Part shown: in pieces, positions 1-6,175 of the stretch | Position numbering within the stretch: the stretch's first letter is position 1 | Layout: each line of letters opens with the position of its first letter | Notes under the pieces: generated by a model | The model's database searches: none | The model's input: only the letters and a program-made list of their open reading frames with translations | What the model was told of the DNA's origin: nothing | Source of the DNA: an uncultured Clostridia bacterium | Lineage (GTDB): Bacteria > Bacillota_A > Clostridia > Oscillospirales > Ruminococcaceae | Direction: 5' to 3' | NCBI GenBank assembly: GCA_947169455.1 | Contig: CAMVPV010000054.1 | Span: 1 to 7,791 of the forward strand | DNA: 7,791 bases | Translations under genes and position numbers: made by a program

Positions 1-54
1 CTGTTCCTTGACCTCGATAGGCATGGGCAGTTTCCTGAAGAAATCCATATTCAT
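1..54 (-). CDS. 5' end of a gene, possibly class I DAHP synthase (partial)
   Basis: Only the first 18 codons are present; the gene continues leftward past the window edge. The reading frame is open, begins with ATG at 54 and encodes MNMDFFRKLPMPIEVKEQ. An AAAGGA Shine-Dalgarno lies 11 nt upstream (rev. comp. of 66-71). That spacing favours this ATG over the second ATG two codons later. From memory, clostridial 3-deoxy-7-phosphoheptulonate synthases (first step of the shikimate pathway) often begin with a similar F-x-K/R-K-L-P-x-P-x-E-[VI]-K-E stretch, so that is the best guess. With 18 residues the product is tentative, but that a gene starts here is well supported by the ribosome binding site and the upstream promoter. 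Confidence 0.6.
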   Translation of the reverse strand, partial: MNMDFFRKLPMPIEVKEQ

Positions 55-114
55 GATATCATCTGTCCTTTCGGTAAGCGGCTTTGTGTGCTGTTTCAAG
101 CAAATACATCATTA

Positions 115-143
115 ATTATAGCATACGGCGCCGTATTTGTATA
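115..143 (-). promoter_or_regulatory. Sigma-A-type promoter with an internal palindrome, for the leftmost gene
   Basis: On the minus strand there is a perfect -10 TATAAT (115-120), a 17-nt spacer and a -35 TATACA (138-143; 4 of 6 consensus bases). Transcription would start near 108, giving a leader of about 54 nt before the ATG at 54. The spacer contains a perfect 14-bp palindrome (see separate entry). Assigned from sequence match only. Confidence 0.6.
123..136. promoter_or_regulatory. 14-bp perfect palindrome, candidate operator
   Basis: ATACGGCGCCGTAT is perfectly self-complementary over 14 bp and fills most of the spacer between the -35 and -10 elements of the leftward promoter. A site here is where a dimeric repressor would block RNA polymerase. 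It has no loop and no adjacent T-run on either strand, so it is not a good terminator. The protein that might bind it is unknown. Confidence 0.45.
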
Positions 144-166
144 TAAATCGGATTTTATTTTACAAA

Positions 167-178
167 CAGTACATACTG
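167..178. repeat. Short dyad CAGTA-CA-TACTG after the GH59-like gene
   Basis: Two 5-bp arms separated by 2 bp, just 3 nt beyond the stop codon of the GH59-like gene. As RNA the loop would be too tight and no T-run follows in the leftward direction, so it is a poor terminator. No better terminator is visible between this gene and the leftmost gene, so read-through is possible. It may be an operator half of the neighbouring promoter region or chance. Confidence 0.25.
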
Positions 179-180
179 CG

Positions 181-3126
181 TCAATTTTTTCTGCGGAATA
201 TCAGTATCATCCCTGCTGTGAGGACGATCACCGCGGCAGCGATAACTGCGGGCGCGGGGAGCTTTCCGTTTTCCTCCGGAGCGGCATCCCCCGCATCGGC
301 GACCGTTACGCCGGCATATACCGCCTCGGATGATCTGCCCGAGGCGCTCTTCCCGCCGCTCACGATGATAACGCCGTCCGATGTTTCCCGGGAAATATCC
401 TCATCGGGGGCGTTGAGAACAGTTTCGATGGCGGAAAGATCTTTTATCTCGGCGGTGTCGAAGCAGAGCCTTCCGCGGATAACATCCACCGTGACCTCAT
501 GCTCGGCATAGGGCAGTTCAATGCTGTAAAACGCTTCGCGGGTGAGGGTAGGCGCGGTGAATATCCGCTCGGTGTTCCCGTCAACGGTGATATCGAGCGC
601 CGCCGATACTCCGTTCTCCCCCGCGAGAGCGAACCCGCCGCCCGTGTATTTGAACGAAAATGACGCATCTTCGGGGTTTCTCCCGCATACGGCGTGCTTT
701 ATCACGGCATCGCGGGAGCATACTATTCTTAATGTATGCCCGGCATCCGTGGCGGTGAGCTTTATTTTTCCGTCCTCCGCCGAGAGCGGGTCAGTGCGGG
801 TATTGTCGAGGTATAGCACGGCATCCGAAAGCCCGGAGCCGCTTATCACGAGGCTGTCGCCGCTGAAACTCAGCAGTGCGGCGGCATTGTCGGACTGCGC
901 CTTTGCTGTTCTGCCCGTCTTCCAGTTCTTGTCGAAGCAGAATGCTTCACTGTCAGCGGGTATAAACACCGTTCCGGTGTCGAGCGTCACCGAGGTGCGG
1001 TTGTGGAATGTATATGACGACACTGCCGAACAGGTGAAGCTGCCCGAATATACGAACCCGCCGCAGAGCGCATCGCTGCGTGTGATGTACGGAGAGCTGC
1101 CGAGCGCTTCGGCATGAAGATCATCGAAGGAATTGCGGGCGTATGCGCTCCAGAGAGATATCCTGCCGGAATCGGCAAAGCTGCCGCTTTCCGATATCTC
1201 CGAAACGGTCTCGCCGTCTATACCGGCAGTGATGCGATCTCCGAGCGCGCCTATCGTGAGGATGTGCGGCTCTTCAGCATCAAATCCCGGGATGCTGCCG
1301 CTGCCGAGCACTTCATAAGCCTTGGAGACTTCCCATCTGCCGTCGCCGTAAATAAGCAGACGGTACCCCGAAACAGCGGTGTCCTCATCGGTGACGGCGG
1401 AGCAGTAGCGTATGCCGATGCCTGCGAAGTTCTCGCTGTCCGCATCGCAGAGCTGTATCTCTGCCGAGGCGCAGTAATCCGACCAGCGGTCGTCGCCGAG
1501 CGAGGCTGACGGCAGGGGAGTGGTCTTGTACAGCCAATCGACCGGCTTTGTGTCCTCGGTGACGGTCTGCACGAGCCGCCCCTCCGTCACCGTGAATGTG
1601 CCGCCCTGTGTGCAGATATATCCGCGGTCGCTGTCAAATCCGTCATGGTACGGCAGCGGCAGCACGGGGTTTTCGGCGGGTGCGGGCACGGAGGGCATAT
1701 CCCCGTCAAGCGTGGTCAGCGTGACGATAGTTCCCGCCCGCACGGTGAAGTCGAAGCAGTACTTCATTCCGTCCCTGTGCGGAGTGATATCGCCGAGCCT
1801 GCGCGTCCCTTCGGAGCTGCTCTCCCATACGTGCAGCGGCAGTGAGGGGTCGGCGGTGTTCAGCACGGTGAAGCTGCACGCGCTGTCCTCGGTGCTGCGG
1901 TCGGTCATTATCACGGTATAGTTCCTTTTGTCGCTGTCGATGAGCGTCAGGCAGTTCTGGGTGCCGCTCTCGGTGCTGCCGATGCAGGCGCTCCTGACGG
2001 GAGCAAAGCCCTTTTCGGTGAACCGTGTGAAATGCGCGGCGGTGATGATGCCGTCGCCGCAGGTGAACGAGCCGTTCCACGGTGTGTTCGCGGTTATGAG
2101 CGCCGCGGGGAAGTATTTCGTGCCGGAGTAGTATGCGGCAGCGGCGGGTCGGAACGAATAGGCGGTCATTCCGCCGCGGCATACCGAATTGATGATATCG
2201 CCGGCGGTATCGAGCGGACCGTTCTTTCCCGACCAGCCCTCCTCGCCGGAGAGCGGGGGAACGTTCACGGGGACGCTGCCCTCGCTGCACCGGAGCTTTA
2301 TGCCGTATTCTGCGGCGAGAGTGCGCGCATCATTGTCGGTGACGTCACTTTCCGCGATGTCGATCACGTCGGCAGCCCCGAGCAGGCGCGCATCTGCGAG
2401 CATCATCCCGGCGGCGGAGGGCTCTCCCGCGCCGAGCGGCAGTGATATCCCGATGCTCCCGTAATCGTACCGACCGGATGTCTCGGCGCGCAGCCGCGTT
2501 GCGAGATATACCGCCCATTCGGTGTCGGGGTGATCCGTCTCGCTCACATCGGCGGAGATGCAGTCTATCTTCAGACCGTATGTATCGTAGGCGGCATCGA
2601 TGTGCGCCTTGTACCAGCGGTACCTCGCGGCGTAGCCGGAGCCGCAGCTGTCCGCGAACGCTTCGGTCACCCAGCGCGGCTCGCCGAAGCGTATCAGCTC
2701 GACCGAAACGCCGGGGTCTGTTTCTCTGGCATCGGCGGCGAACTGCCATCCGAAGCTTCTTGTCAGGTCGGGTATCTCATCGGGCGAGTCCATGAGCGAG
2801 GGTTCCGTTCCTGCGGATGAATTCGCTCCGCAGCCCATTTCGACCGTCACGCGGTCAAGTCCGGCGCCGTTTTCCCTGCCGAAGAGCAGCTTTATCATTT
2901 CATTGTAGGCGGCGGGGCAGTCGCGCTTATACGCCGCGAGCAGCGCCGACGACCCGCCCGAGGTCACCGCCCCGAGCCCCTCCCAGAGAGAATTGTCCTC
3001 AAAGGAGGCGGAATTTCCGTCGATGTTTATGCGGCGGACGTTTTCATCTGCGCGGCAGGGTACGGACATCCTGAACGCAAATACTGCCGCGAGCAGTGCC
3101 GCGGTCAGCTTTCTGATAGTATTCAT
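181..3126 (-). CDS. Secreted, membrane-anchored GH59-like (galactosylceramidase family) glycoside hydrolase
   Basis: The predicted product has 981 aa. Residues 1-26 look like a signal peptide (positive start, hydrophobic core interrupted by R19, likely cleavage after CRA). Residues about 30-350 resemble the GH59 barrel of galactocerebrosidase: LWEGLGAVTSGGSSALL (47-63), VEMGCG..SSAGTEPSLM (95-112), IDCISADVSETDHPDTEW (187-204), KLRCSEGS (277-284) and ALITANTPWNGSF (342-354). By alignment from memory E196 is the acid/base and E282 the nucleophile, 86 residues apart (76 in human GALC). A beta-sandwich follows (about 355-475), then a lectin-like module (about 495-675), two related beta modules (about 749-815 and 822-893), a Ser/Asp-rich linker and a membrane helix (about 957-976) ending RRKN. 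It probably removes beta-linked galactose or a related sugar outside the cell; the substrate is inferred. Oddities: Ser195 replaces the usual Asn before the acid/base, and there are 21 Cys in the mature part. The ATG is the only possible start: the nearest AGAAAGG lies 16 nt upstream, rather far, and an in-frame stop precedes it with no other start codon between. Confidence 0.72.
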   Translation of the reverse strand: MNTIRKLTAALLAAVFAFRMSVPCRADENVRRINIDGNSASFEDNSLWEGLGAVTSGGSSALLAAYKRDCPAAYNEMIKLLFGRENGAGLDRVTVEMGCGANSSAGTEPSLMDSPDEIPDLTRSFGWQFAADARETDPGVSVELIRFGEPRWVTEAFADSCGSGYAARYRWYKAHIDAAYDTYGLKIDCISADVSETDHPDTEWAVYLATRLRAETSGRYDYGSIGISLPLGAGEPSAAGMMLADARLLGAADVIDIAESDVTDNDARTLAAEYGIKLRCSEGSVPVNVPPLSGEEGWSGKNGPLDTAGDIINSVCRGGMTAYSFRPAAAAYYSGTKYFPAALITANTPWNGSFTCGDGIITAAHFTRFTEKGFAPVRSACIGSTESGTQNCLTLIDSDKRNYTVIMTDRSTEDSACSFTVLNTADPSLPLHVWESSSEGTRRLGDITPHRDGMKYCFDFTVRAGTIVTLTTLDGDMPSVPAPAENPVLPLPYHDGFDSDRGYICTQGGTFTVTEGRLVQTVTEDTKPVDWLYKTTPLPSASLGDDRWSDYCASAEIQLCDADSENFAGIGIRYCSAVTDEDTAVSGYRLLIYGDGRWEVSKAYEVLGSGSIPGFDAEEPHILTIGALGDRITAGIDGETVSEISESGSFADSGRISLWSAYARNSFDDLHAEALGSSPYITRSDALCGGFVYSGSFTCSAVSSYTFHNRTSVTLDTGTVFIPADSEAFCFDKNWKTGRTAKAQSDNAAALLSFSGDSLVISGSGLSDAVLYLDNTRTDPLSAEDGKIKLTATDAGHTLRIVCSRDAVIKHAVCGRNPEDASFSFKYTGGGFALAGENGVSAALDITVDGNTERIFTAPTLTREAFYSIELPYAEHEVTVDVIRGRLCFDTAEIKDLSAIETVLNAPDEDISRETSDGVIIVSGGKSASGRSSEAVYAGVTVADAGDAAPEENGKLPAPAVIAAAVIVLTAGMILIFRRKN

Positions 3127-3169
3127 CGGAAAATATGCAAAACCTTTCTGTCAGATAATGGCATAGGAT

Positions 3170-3198
3170 ATTATACAACATCGTCGGGAAAAATGCAA
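3170..3198 (-). promoter_or_regulatory. Promoter of the GH59-like gene
   Basis: On the minus strand there is a perfect -10 TATAAT (3170-3175), a 17-nt spacer and a -35 TTGCAT (3193-3198). The expected start of transcription is near 3163, giving a leader of about 37 nt. The DNA upstream (3199-3228) is strongly A/T-rich with a T7 tract, which may act as an UP element for this and the divergent promoter. Confidence 0.65.
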
Positions 3199-3228
3199 TA
3201 TTTTTTTGGATTTTTATTGAAAATCATG

Positions 3229-3257
3229 TTGCAATTTTTTCCGTTGTGGTATATAAT
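3229..3257 (+). promoter_or_regulatory. Promoter of the DUF4358 lipoprotein gene
   Basis: There is a -35 TTGCAA (3229-3234), a 17-nt spacer and a perfect -10 TATAAT (3252-3257). The start of transcription would be near 3264, giving a leader of about 120 nt before the ATG at 3385. The leader begins with a stem of CGGGGCA (3264-3270) and TGC-A-CCCG (3283-3290) with one bulged A, so it folds right at the predicted 5' end. Confidence 0.65.
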
Positions 3258-3384
3258 ATATTACGGGGCATTCTCACGAGTGTGCACCCGGAAAATATAA
3301 AGGGACGCACAGCAGACATTGCCGAAGATATTACAGAGAGTAATGCTGCCGGATGTCAGTCCCATGAACAAAAGGAAGAACGGT

Positions 3385-3966
3385 ATGGAAAGAAAGAACA
3401 GATTTGCGGCGCTCATCGCCGCTGCCGCACTGCTGCTCGCAGGCTGCGGCGACCAGCCATCTCCCCCCGCGGAGACGATCACCCTGCCGCCCCAGACGGA
3501 ACAGACCACACAGACGCAGACGCAGACGGAGACGGAGACTTCCGACGCGCCGGAAACGGAGACCGCCGCAGAAGTGACGGCTGTCTCTCCCGCTGACATC
3601 ACAGCCGAGGTGATCGGAAAGGTAGAGATGTCATCGCTTGCCGAGGTCGGGGAGGACAGGCTCGGAAATTACCTTGAAGCCGATATGGACAAGGTGGAGA
3701 GCTTTTCGATGTTTATATGCGGCTCGGGCGGGTTTGCCGATGAGGTCGCGGTATTCGTGATGAAGGACGAGGACAGCACAGGTGCGCTTGTCGATTCGAT
3801 GAAGGCGAGGATAGACAGCCGCGCCGTGGATTTCAAGGATTACAATCCGGACGAGTATGACAAGCTGAAGCACGCACTCGTCAAGACCAAGGGCAGATAT
3901 GTTTTCATGGCAGTGACCGGCGACAACGACACTGCGGAGAGTATCTTCGACAAGTACACTGACTGA
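3385..3966 (+). CDS. DUF4358-family lipoprotein
   Basis: The product has 193 aa. It begins with a lipoprotein signal: basic MERKNR, a hydrophobic stretch (7-18) and a lipobox LAGC with the lipid-carrying Cys at 21, so it should sit on the outer face of the membrane. Residues 27-72 are a Pro/Thr/Gln/Glu-rich linker containing QTQTQTETET coded by a hexanucleotide repeat. Residues about 74-190 match the general pattern of DUF4358, a clostridial domain of unknown function (a MSSLAEVGEDRLGNYL stretch, a MFICGSGGFADEVAVF strand, then DYNPDEYDKL and GRYVFMAV). ATG 3385 is preferred because AGGA lies 8 nt upstream. An earlier in-frame ATG at 3364 has no such site and would lengthen the signal peptide. 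The gene has its own promoter and a probable terminator, so it is likely transcribed alone. The family is well supported; its role is unknown. Confidence 0.8.
   Translation: MERKNRFAALIAAAALLLAGCGDQPSPPAETITLPPQTEQTTQTQTQTETETSDAPETETAAEVTAVSPADITAEVIGKVEMSSLAEVGEDRLGNYLEADMDKVESFSMFICGSGGFADEVAVFVMKDEDSTGALVDSMKARIDSRAVDFKDYNPDEYDKLKHALVKTKGRYVFMAVTGDNDTAESIFDKYTD
3511..3540 (+). repeat. Five tandem hexanucleotides in the lipoprotein linker
   Basis: Three CAGACG units are followed by GAGACG and GAGACT, coding QT-QT-QT-ET-ET (residues 43-52). Gain or loss of a unit keeps the reading frame, so the repeat could vary the linker length between strains without breaking the protein. Confidence 0.85.
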
Positions 3967-3993
3967 ATGCAGGTCTTCCGCGGCAGTGAGCCC

Positions 3994-4019
3994 GTGAGAA
4001 TATTTCTTGTCACTTTTTT
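3994..4019 (+). terminator. Candidate intrinsic terminator of the lipoprotein gene
   Basis: GTGA (3994-3997) can pair with TCAC (4010-4013), with GAA/TTC (3998-4000/4004-4006) extending the stem past a 3-nt bulge. Six T residues (4014-4019) follow immediately. An alternative arm AGTGA (3985-3989) could pair with TCACT. The stem is short and A/T-rich, so termination may be partial and some transcripts could continue into pyrH. Confidence 0.4.
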
Positions 4020-4029
4020 CCGAAAACTC

Positions 4030-4058
4030 TTTACAACTGCGGAAAAATATTGTAGAAT
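4030..4058 (+). promoter_or_regulatory. Promoter of the pyrH operon
   Basis: There is a -35 TTTACA (4030-4035; 5 of 6), a 17-nt spacer and a -10 TAGAAT (4053-4058; 5 of 6). The start of transcription would be near 4065, giving a leader of about 48 nt. It begins with the hairpin GCGGC (4066-4070) - GCAAT loop - GCCGC (4076-4080). Confidence 0.65.
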
Positions 4059-4112
4059 TATAAGAGCGGCGCAATGCCGCGGGAACATAATGAAAGGGTG
4101 TTAGTGTAATTT

Positions 4113-4832
4113 ATGGCTGCAAAACCGAAATACAAGCGCGTTCTCCTGAAACTCAGCGGAGAGGCGCTCGCCGGAGAAAAGAAGATAGGACTTGACTATG
4201 ATATCATCAACAGCATCTGCCGCAGCATAAAGAAATGCGCTGATGCAGGCGTTGAGATGGGTATCGTCGTAGGCGGCGGCAACTTCTGGAGAGGACGCTC
4301 CAGCGGCGCTATGGACCGCACAAGAGCTGACCATATCGGTATGCTCGCAACTACGATGAACTGCCTCGCTCTCGCGGATATCCTCGAATCGATAGGACTT
4401 GACGTCCGCGTTCAGACCGCTATCTCCATGCGCGAGGTCGCAGAGCCCTATATCCGCAACAAAGCCGTAAGGCACCTCCAGAAGGGCAGAGTAGTCATCT
4501 TCGGCTGCGGAACGGGAAACCCCTACTTCTCGACCGATACCGCCTCAACTCTCCGTGCGGCGGAGATAGATGCCGATATCGTGCTGAAGGCTACCATGGT
4601 CGATGGCGTATATGACAAAGACCCCAACAAGTACCCCGATGCCGTGAAGTATGAAGAGCTCAGCTTCAACGATATCCTCGTGAACGATATCGCAGTTATG
4701 GACAGCACCGCTGCCTCTATGTGCAAGGACAACCATATCCCGATAATGGTGTTCAGCCTCAGCGACCCCGATAATATCTACCGCGCCTGCATGGGCGAAA
4801 AAACAGGAACTCTCGTTGCCGATAAGGACTGA
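4113..4832 (+). CDS. pyrH: UMP kinase
   Basis: The 239-aa product is a complete bacterial UMP kinase of the amino-acid-kinase fold (E. coli enzyme 241 aa). It phosphorylates UMP to UDP with ATP in the cytoplasm, supplying pyrimidine nucleotides for RNA, DNA and cell-wall sugar nucleotides. Visible motifs are the phosphate-binding KLSGEAL (13-19), [12 protein letters not shown] (50-61), [12 protein letters not shown] (69-80), [15 protein letters not shown] (131-145) and the nucleotide-binding [13 protein letters not shown] (159-171). The start is fixed because an in-frame TAA lies at 4107-4109. The likely ribosome site AAAGGGTG (4093-4100) is 12 nt upstream. The gene opens an operon with frr 57 nt downstream. 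In many Firmicutes rpsB and tsf precede it; here they do not. GCG replaces the more usual AGG just before TGNP, at the loop lining the active site, probably harmless. Confidence 0.97.
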   Translation: MAAKPKYKRVLLKLSGEALAGEKKIGLDYDIINSICRSIKKCADAGVEMGIVVGGGNFWRGRSSGAMDRTRADHIGMLATTMNCLALADILESIGLDVRVQTAISMREVAEPYIRNKAVRHLQKGRVVIFGCGTGNPYFSTDTASTLRAAEIDADIVLKATMVDGVYDKDPNKYPDAVKYEELSFNDILVNDIAVMDSTAASMCKDNHIPIMVFSLSDPDNIYRACMGEKTGTLVADKD

Positions 4833-4848
4833 CGAATAAATATCAATG

Positions 4849-4866
4849 GGGGCGGGCGGCCGCCCC
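4849..4866 (+). other. GC-rich hairpin between pyrH and frr
   Basis: GGGGCGG (4849-4855) pairs perfectly with CCGCCCC (4860-4866) around a GCGG loop. Only TT follows, so it is not a classic terminator. It stands just before the frr ribosome site (AAAGGA, 4873-4878). It may protect the upstream message or tune the pyrH/frr ratio; this role is inferred. Confidence 0.6.
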
Positions 4867-4889
4867 TTACAGAAAGGACTTGAAACGCT

Positions 4890-5444
4890 ATGAATGACCG
4901 TGTCAAAGAAGCCCAGGAAAAAATGGAAAAGTGCATGAGAAGCCTTGAACATGAATACTCTACTATAAGAGCCGGCAGAGCGAACCCCGCCGTTCTCGAC
5001 AAGGTTTTCGCCGATTATTACGGAAGCCCCACACCCATCAACCAGATGGCTGCCATCTCCGTTGCGGAGGCGAGGATACTCGTAATACAGCCGTGGGACA
5101 AATCCTCCCTCAAGACCATCGAAAAGGCGATACAGAATTCCGACGTGGGCATAAATCCTACAAATGACGGCAGCGTTATCCGCCTTACCTTCCCCCAGCT
5201 CACCGAGGAACGCAGAAAGGAACTCGTAAAGCAGGTCAAGAAGATATCCGAGGAAGCCAAGGTAACTGTCAGGAATATCCGCAGGGACGCCCTCGACAAG
5301 ATAAAGACCATGAAGAAGAACAACGAGATCACCGAGGACGACGTGAAGGATCTCGAAAAGGAAATGCAGAAGCTCACCGACAAGTTCGTTGAAAAGACAG
5401 ACGCTCTCGCAGGTGAGAAGGAAAAGGAAATAATGTCCATATAA
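4890..5444 (+). CDS. frr: Ribosome recycling factor
   Basis: The 184-aa product matches ribosome recycling factor in length (E. coli 185) and along its whole sequence. After a stop codon it works with EF-G to split the 70S ribosome into subunits. The family's features are clear: a first helix with HEYSTIRAGRANPAVLD (21-37), the small second domain with YYGSPTPINQMAAISV (43-58) and ARILVIQPWDKSS (61-73), GINPTNDGSVIRL (87-99) and the long helical arms EERRKELVKQVKKISEEAKVTVRNIRRDALD (107-137). Conserved arginines near the arm tip (R128, R131, R132) are present. AAAGGA lies 11 nt before the ATG. It is co-transcribed with pyrH and ends 16 nt before uppS, the usual arrangement in Firmicutes. Confidence 0.97.
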   Translation: MNDRVKEAQEKMEKCMRSLEHEYSTIRAGRANPAVLDKVFADYYGSPTPINQMAAISVAEARILVIQPWDKSSLKTIEKAIQNSDVGINPTNDGSVIRLTFPQLTEERRKELVKQVKKISEEAKVTVRNIRRDALDKIKTMKKNNEITEDDVKDLEKEMQKLTDKFVEKTDALAGEKEKEIMSI

Positions 5445-5460
5445 CAGGGGTTGATCCGAT

Positions 5461-6174
5461 TTGATACGACCCGACAGCGGCGTTCTGCCGCGCCATGTGG
5501 GCATAATTATGGACGGCAACGGAAGATGGGCGCAGAAGCGCGGTCTTCCGAGGACGCTCGGGCATACCGAGGGAGCGGCGGTGTTCCGCAGAGTGACCGA
5601 TCTCTGCGCGGATGCCGGCATAGAGTATCTCACGGTGTATGCTTTCTCGACCGAGAACTGGAAGCGGCCGCCCGAAGAAACAGGCGCACTGATGGCGCTC
5701 TTTGAGCGCTATCTCGGCGATGTAAAAAAATACGCGGAAAAGAATATCCGCATAGTTTTTCTCGGGGACAAGACACCCTTCGGTAAGCGGCTTGTCCCGA
5801 AAATGACGGAACTCGAAGAAAAAACAGCGGAAAATGACGGCATGACCCTCATGATAGCCATGAACTACGGCGGGAGGGACGATATCGTCTATGCTGCAAA
5901 AAAAGCCGCAGGTCTTGCGGCGGAGGGCTTTCTGAAGCCCGATGACATCACCGAGGAGCTGTTTTCCGATATGCTCTATACCGGAAATGCTCCCGCTGTC
6001 GATCTGATGATACGCACGGGCGGAGAGTACCGCTTGTCGAATTTTCTGATATGGCAGTGTGCATACGCGGAATTCTGGTTCACCGATGTGCTGTGGCCGG
6101 ATTTCGGCGAATCCGAGCTGGAACAGGCTCTGGAAGTGTATTCTTCGAGAAAGCGCAGATTTGGAGGAGTATGA
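5461..6174 (+). CDS. uppS: Isoprenyl transferase (undecaprenyl diphosphate synthase), TTG start
   Basis: The 237-aa product is a cis-prenyltransferase that adds isopentenyl diphosphate units to farnesyl diphosphate, giving the C55 carrier lipid for peptidoglycan and other wall polymers. Motifs: HVGIIMDGNGRWA (12-24, with the Mg-binding D18), GHTEG (34-38), LTVYAFSTENWKRP (57-70), NYGGRDDI (135-142) and DLMIRTGGEYRLSNFLIWQCAYAEFWFTDVLWPDF (181-215), ending RKRRFGG. The start is the TTG at 5461: an in-frame TGA lies at 5452-5454, the next possible starts would remove conserved residues, and AGGGG (5446-5450) is 10 nt upstream. The stop codon is 1 nt before the cdsA start, so translation of the two is probably coupled. 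Its isoprenoid substrate depends on ispC two genes downstream. Confidence 0.96.
   Translation: MIRPDSGVLPRHVGIIMDGNGRWAQKRGLPRTLGHTEGAAVFRRVTDLCADAGIEYLTVYAFSTENWKRPPEETGALMALFERYLGDVKKYAEKNIRIVFLGDKTPFGKRLVPKMTELEEKTAENDGMTLMIAMNYGGRDDIVYAAKKAAGLAAEGFLKPDDITEELFSDMLYTGNAPAVDLMIRTGGEYRLSNFLIWQCAYAEFWFTDVLWPDFGESELEQALEVYSSRKRRFGGV
6163..6169 (+). promoter_or_regulatory. Strong Shine-Dalgarno for cdsA inside the uppS C-terminus
   Basis: GGAGGAG is 6 nt upstream of the TTG at 6176 and decides the cdsA start. It is formed by the Gly-Gly codons of the conserved C-terminal FGG motif of UppS. Confidence 0.85.
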
Positions 6175-6175
6175 C

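Noticed and set aside
70..85. TTCGGTAAGCGGCTT shared with the uppS coding region near 5779
   Set aside because: The flanks do not match and there is no sign of a mobile element; likely chance.
2032..2445. Open frames on the plus strand across the GH59-like gene
   Set aside because: They are shadows of the high-GC gene on the other strand, with low-complexity Arg/Ala-rich products and no promoter.
3319..3384. Longer lipoprotein start (TTG 3319 or ATG 3364)
   Set aside because: Neither has a ribosome site, and they would put a long polar stretch before the signal peptide; ATG 3385 has AGGA 8 nt upstream.
4545..5633. Long open frame (362 codons) antisense to pyrH, frr and uppS
   Set aside because: It lies opposite three intact, motif-rich core genes and has no ribosome site or family resemblance; it reflects codon bias.
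6059..6175. Upstream in-frame extension of cdsA into uppS
   Set aside because: The extension would overlap the end of uppS, encodes no family sequence, and the strong Shine-Dalgarno sits at the TTG 6176 start.
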